Part shown: positions 62,714 to 64,000 of the stretch, piece by piece
How positions within the stretch are numbered: position 1 is the stretch's first letter
Layout of the letters: every line of letters starts with the position of its first letter
Assembly (NCBI GenBank): GCA_940337035.1
Contig: CALNHX010007731.1
Location: forward strand, 1-64,000
Length of the DNA: 64,000 nt
Direction: 5' to 3'
DNA from: Agriotes lineatus
Taxonomy: Eukaryota > Arthropoda > Insecta > Coleoptera > Elateridae
Notes under the pieces: generated by a model
The model's input: only the letters and a program-made list of their open reading frames with translations
Database searches by the model: none
Told to the model about the DNA's origin: nothing
Translations under genes and position numbers: made by a program

Positions 62714-64000
62714 GTCCCAGACGTCCCAGATGTCCCATATGTCCCTTACGTCCCAGATGTTCCATATGTCCCTAAAGTCCCAGACGTCCTAGATGTCTTA
62801 TATGTCCCTAACGTCCCAGACGTCCCAGACCTCCCATATGTCCCTAACTCCCCAGACGTCCTAGATGTCCCATATGCCAATAACGTCCCAGACGTCCCAG
62901 ACGTCCTAGATGTCCCATATGTCCTAAACGTCCCAGACGTCCCAGAAATCCCATATGTCCCATATGTCCCTAATGTCCCAGGCCTCCTAAATGTCCCATA
63001 TGTCCTTAACGTCCCAGGCGTCCCAGATGTCCCATATGTCCGTAACGGTCCAGACGTCTCAGATGTCCAATGTGTCCCATACGTCCCTAATGTCCCAGGC
63101 GTCCCAGATGTCCCATATGTCCCAAATGTCCCTAATGTCCAGGGCGTCCTAAATGACCCATATGTCCTTAACGTTCCAGACGTCCCAGACGTCTTAGATG
63201 TCCCAAATGTCCTTAACGTCCCAGACGTCCCAGATGTCCCATATGTCCCATACGTTTCTAATGTCCCAGGCGTCCTAGATGTTCCATATGTCCCTAACGT
63301 CCCAGACGTCCCAGATGTCCTATATGTCCCATATGTCCTTAACGTCCCAGACGTCCCAGATGTCCCATATGTCCTTAACGTCCCAGACGTCCCAATGTCC
63401 CATATGTCCCTAATGTCCCAGGCGTCCTAAATGTCCCATATGTCCTTAACGTCCCAGACGTCCCAGACGCCCTAGATGTCCCATATGTCATTAACGTCCC
63501 GGACGTCCCAGATGTCCCATATGTCCCTAACGTCCCAGACGTCCCAGATGTCCCATATGTCCCATAAGACCCTAATGTCCGAGAAGTCCCAGATGTCCCA
63601 TATGTCCCATATGTCCCTAATGTCGCAGGTGTCCTAAATGTCCCATATGTCCTTATAGTCCCAGACGTCCCAGACGTCCTAGATGTCCCATTTGTCCTTA
63701 ACGTCCCAGACGTCCCAGATGTCCCATATGTTCCATATGTCCCTAATGTCCCAGGCGCCCTAAATGTCCCATATGTCCTTAACATCCCAGACGTCCCAGA
63801 TGTCCCATATGTCTCTAACGTCCCAGACGTCCCAGATGTCCCATATGTCCCATATGTCCCTAATGTCCGAGGCGCATTAAATGTCCCATATGTCCTTAAC
63901 GTCCCAGACGTCCCAGATGTCCCATATGTCTCTAACGTCCCAGACGTCCCAGATGTCCCATATGTCCCATATGTCCCTAATGTCCGAGGCGTCCCAGATG
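62677..64000. repeat. Partial copy of 34.08-35.1 kb, running off the window
   Basis: Order matches 34.08 and 40.40 kb, with a sentence lost near 62.86 kb (GTCCTAGATG joins directly to CCATATGCCAATAACG). There is a one-base loss near 63394 (CCCAATGTCCC) and a GTCCCATAAGACCC junction at 63564. The last 350 bp contain a repeated GTCTCTAACG to GTCCGAGGCG sentence. Confidence 0.75.

Larger units (their letters stand above)
1..64000. repeat. 9-bp-monomer satellite array with higher-order structure, spanning the whole window
   Basis: Every line of the sequence is built from 9-bp monomers beginning GTCC (about 7,100 of them). Main types are D = GTCCCAGAC/T, Y = GTCCCATAT, N = GTCCCTAAC/T or GTCCTTAAC, and G = GTCCCAGGC. 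They join as D-D-Y-N (36 bp), D-D-D-Y-N (45 bp) and D-D-Y-Y-N-G (54 bp), and these sentences are embedded in duplicated blocks of hundreds of bases to several kb. The D-D-Y-N consensus has 14 C, 6 G, 8 A and 8 T, so the plus strand is strongly C-rich. Neither window end shows unique flanking DNA. There are no spacers of unique sequence, no target-site duplications and no recognisable coding domain. I infer a eukaryotic heterochromatic satellite. I do not recognise a named family and cannot assign a species. Confidence 0.97.

Noticed and set aside
1..64000. CRISPR array
   Set aside because: Repeats are contiguous 9-bp units without unique spacers of constant length, and no cas-like gene is present.
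1..64000. Interstitial telomeric repeat, because N monomers contain CCCTAA
   Set aside because: CCCTAA occurs singly, always within GTCCCTAA and followed by CGTCC or TGTCC. No two telomeric units are adjacent.
1..64000. CENP-B box or other known centromere motif
   Set aside because: I saw no match to the CENP-B box core pattern TTCG....A..CGGG. A centromere role cannot be judged from the sequence alone.
1..64000. rRNA, tRNA or other structured RNA genes, promoters, terminators, replication origins
   Set aside because: No non-repetitive stretch long enough to hold them was found. Palindromes such as GACGTC and CATATG are junction products of the monomers and occur everywhere.
1..64000. Transposon or retroelement embedded in the array
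   Set aside because: No break in the monomer pattern, no terminal repeats, no target-site duplication and no reverse transcriptase, integrase or transposase-like reading frame were seen.

Overview
The whole 64 kb window is one uninterrupted block of satellite DNA. I read it from end to end on both strands and found no single-copy island, no convincing gene, no RNA gene, no transposon and no CRISPR array. Both window edges lie inside the array, so the array is longer than 64 kb and its flanks are not visible. An array of this size and nesting points to a eukaryotic chromosome in heterochromatin (pericentromeric, subtelomeric or similar). The clade cannot be read from the sequence.

The first level of organisation is a 9-bp monomer beginning GTCC. 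The main types are D (GTCCCAGAC or GTCCCAGAT), Y (GTCCCATAT), N (GTCCCTAAC/T, often GTCCTTAAC) and G (GTCCCAGGC). There are C-to-T derivatives such as GTCCTAGAT and GTCCTAAAT. At the second level the monomers follow a grammar: D-D-Y-N (36 bp), D-D-D-Y-N (45 bp) and D-D-Y-Y-N-G (54 bp). At the third level, blocks from about 0.23 kb to about 10 kb are duplicated again and again, with nested and overlapping offsets near 2.38, 3.47, 5.1-5.5, 6.2-6.7, 10.0-10.2 and 13.4 kb.

Layout: 1-10.75 kb is rich in single-base indels compared with otherwise matching copies further right. 10.5-20.7 kb holds cleaner copies of the same blocks at offsets of 5,125 and 5,458. 20.7-35.9 kb is about one and a half copies of a unit of roughly 10 kb. 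35.9-41.8 kb is mixed. 41.8-60.6 kb is a young-looking zone with stacked duplications of 6.5, 3,466 and about 2,380 bp. 60.6-64 kb returns to block types seen at 22-24, 33-35 and 40 kb.

A 37-bp module with one extra T occurs 24 times and is the main cause of register shifts in the 9-bp period. Together with a short list of other indels it explains every module-to-module distance modulo 9 from 13,670 to 62,677. Long open frames (up to 1,133 codons forward, 636 reverse) result from a period divisible by three with few stop codons, and I do not call them genes. The items most worth a second look are the founder T-insertion module, an apparently perfect 3,466-bp tandem duplication, the abrupt change in indel density near 10.7 kb, a context rule for CpG versus TpG at monomer junctions, and a minus strand made largely of G-quadruplex-compatible GGG-N6 repeats.
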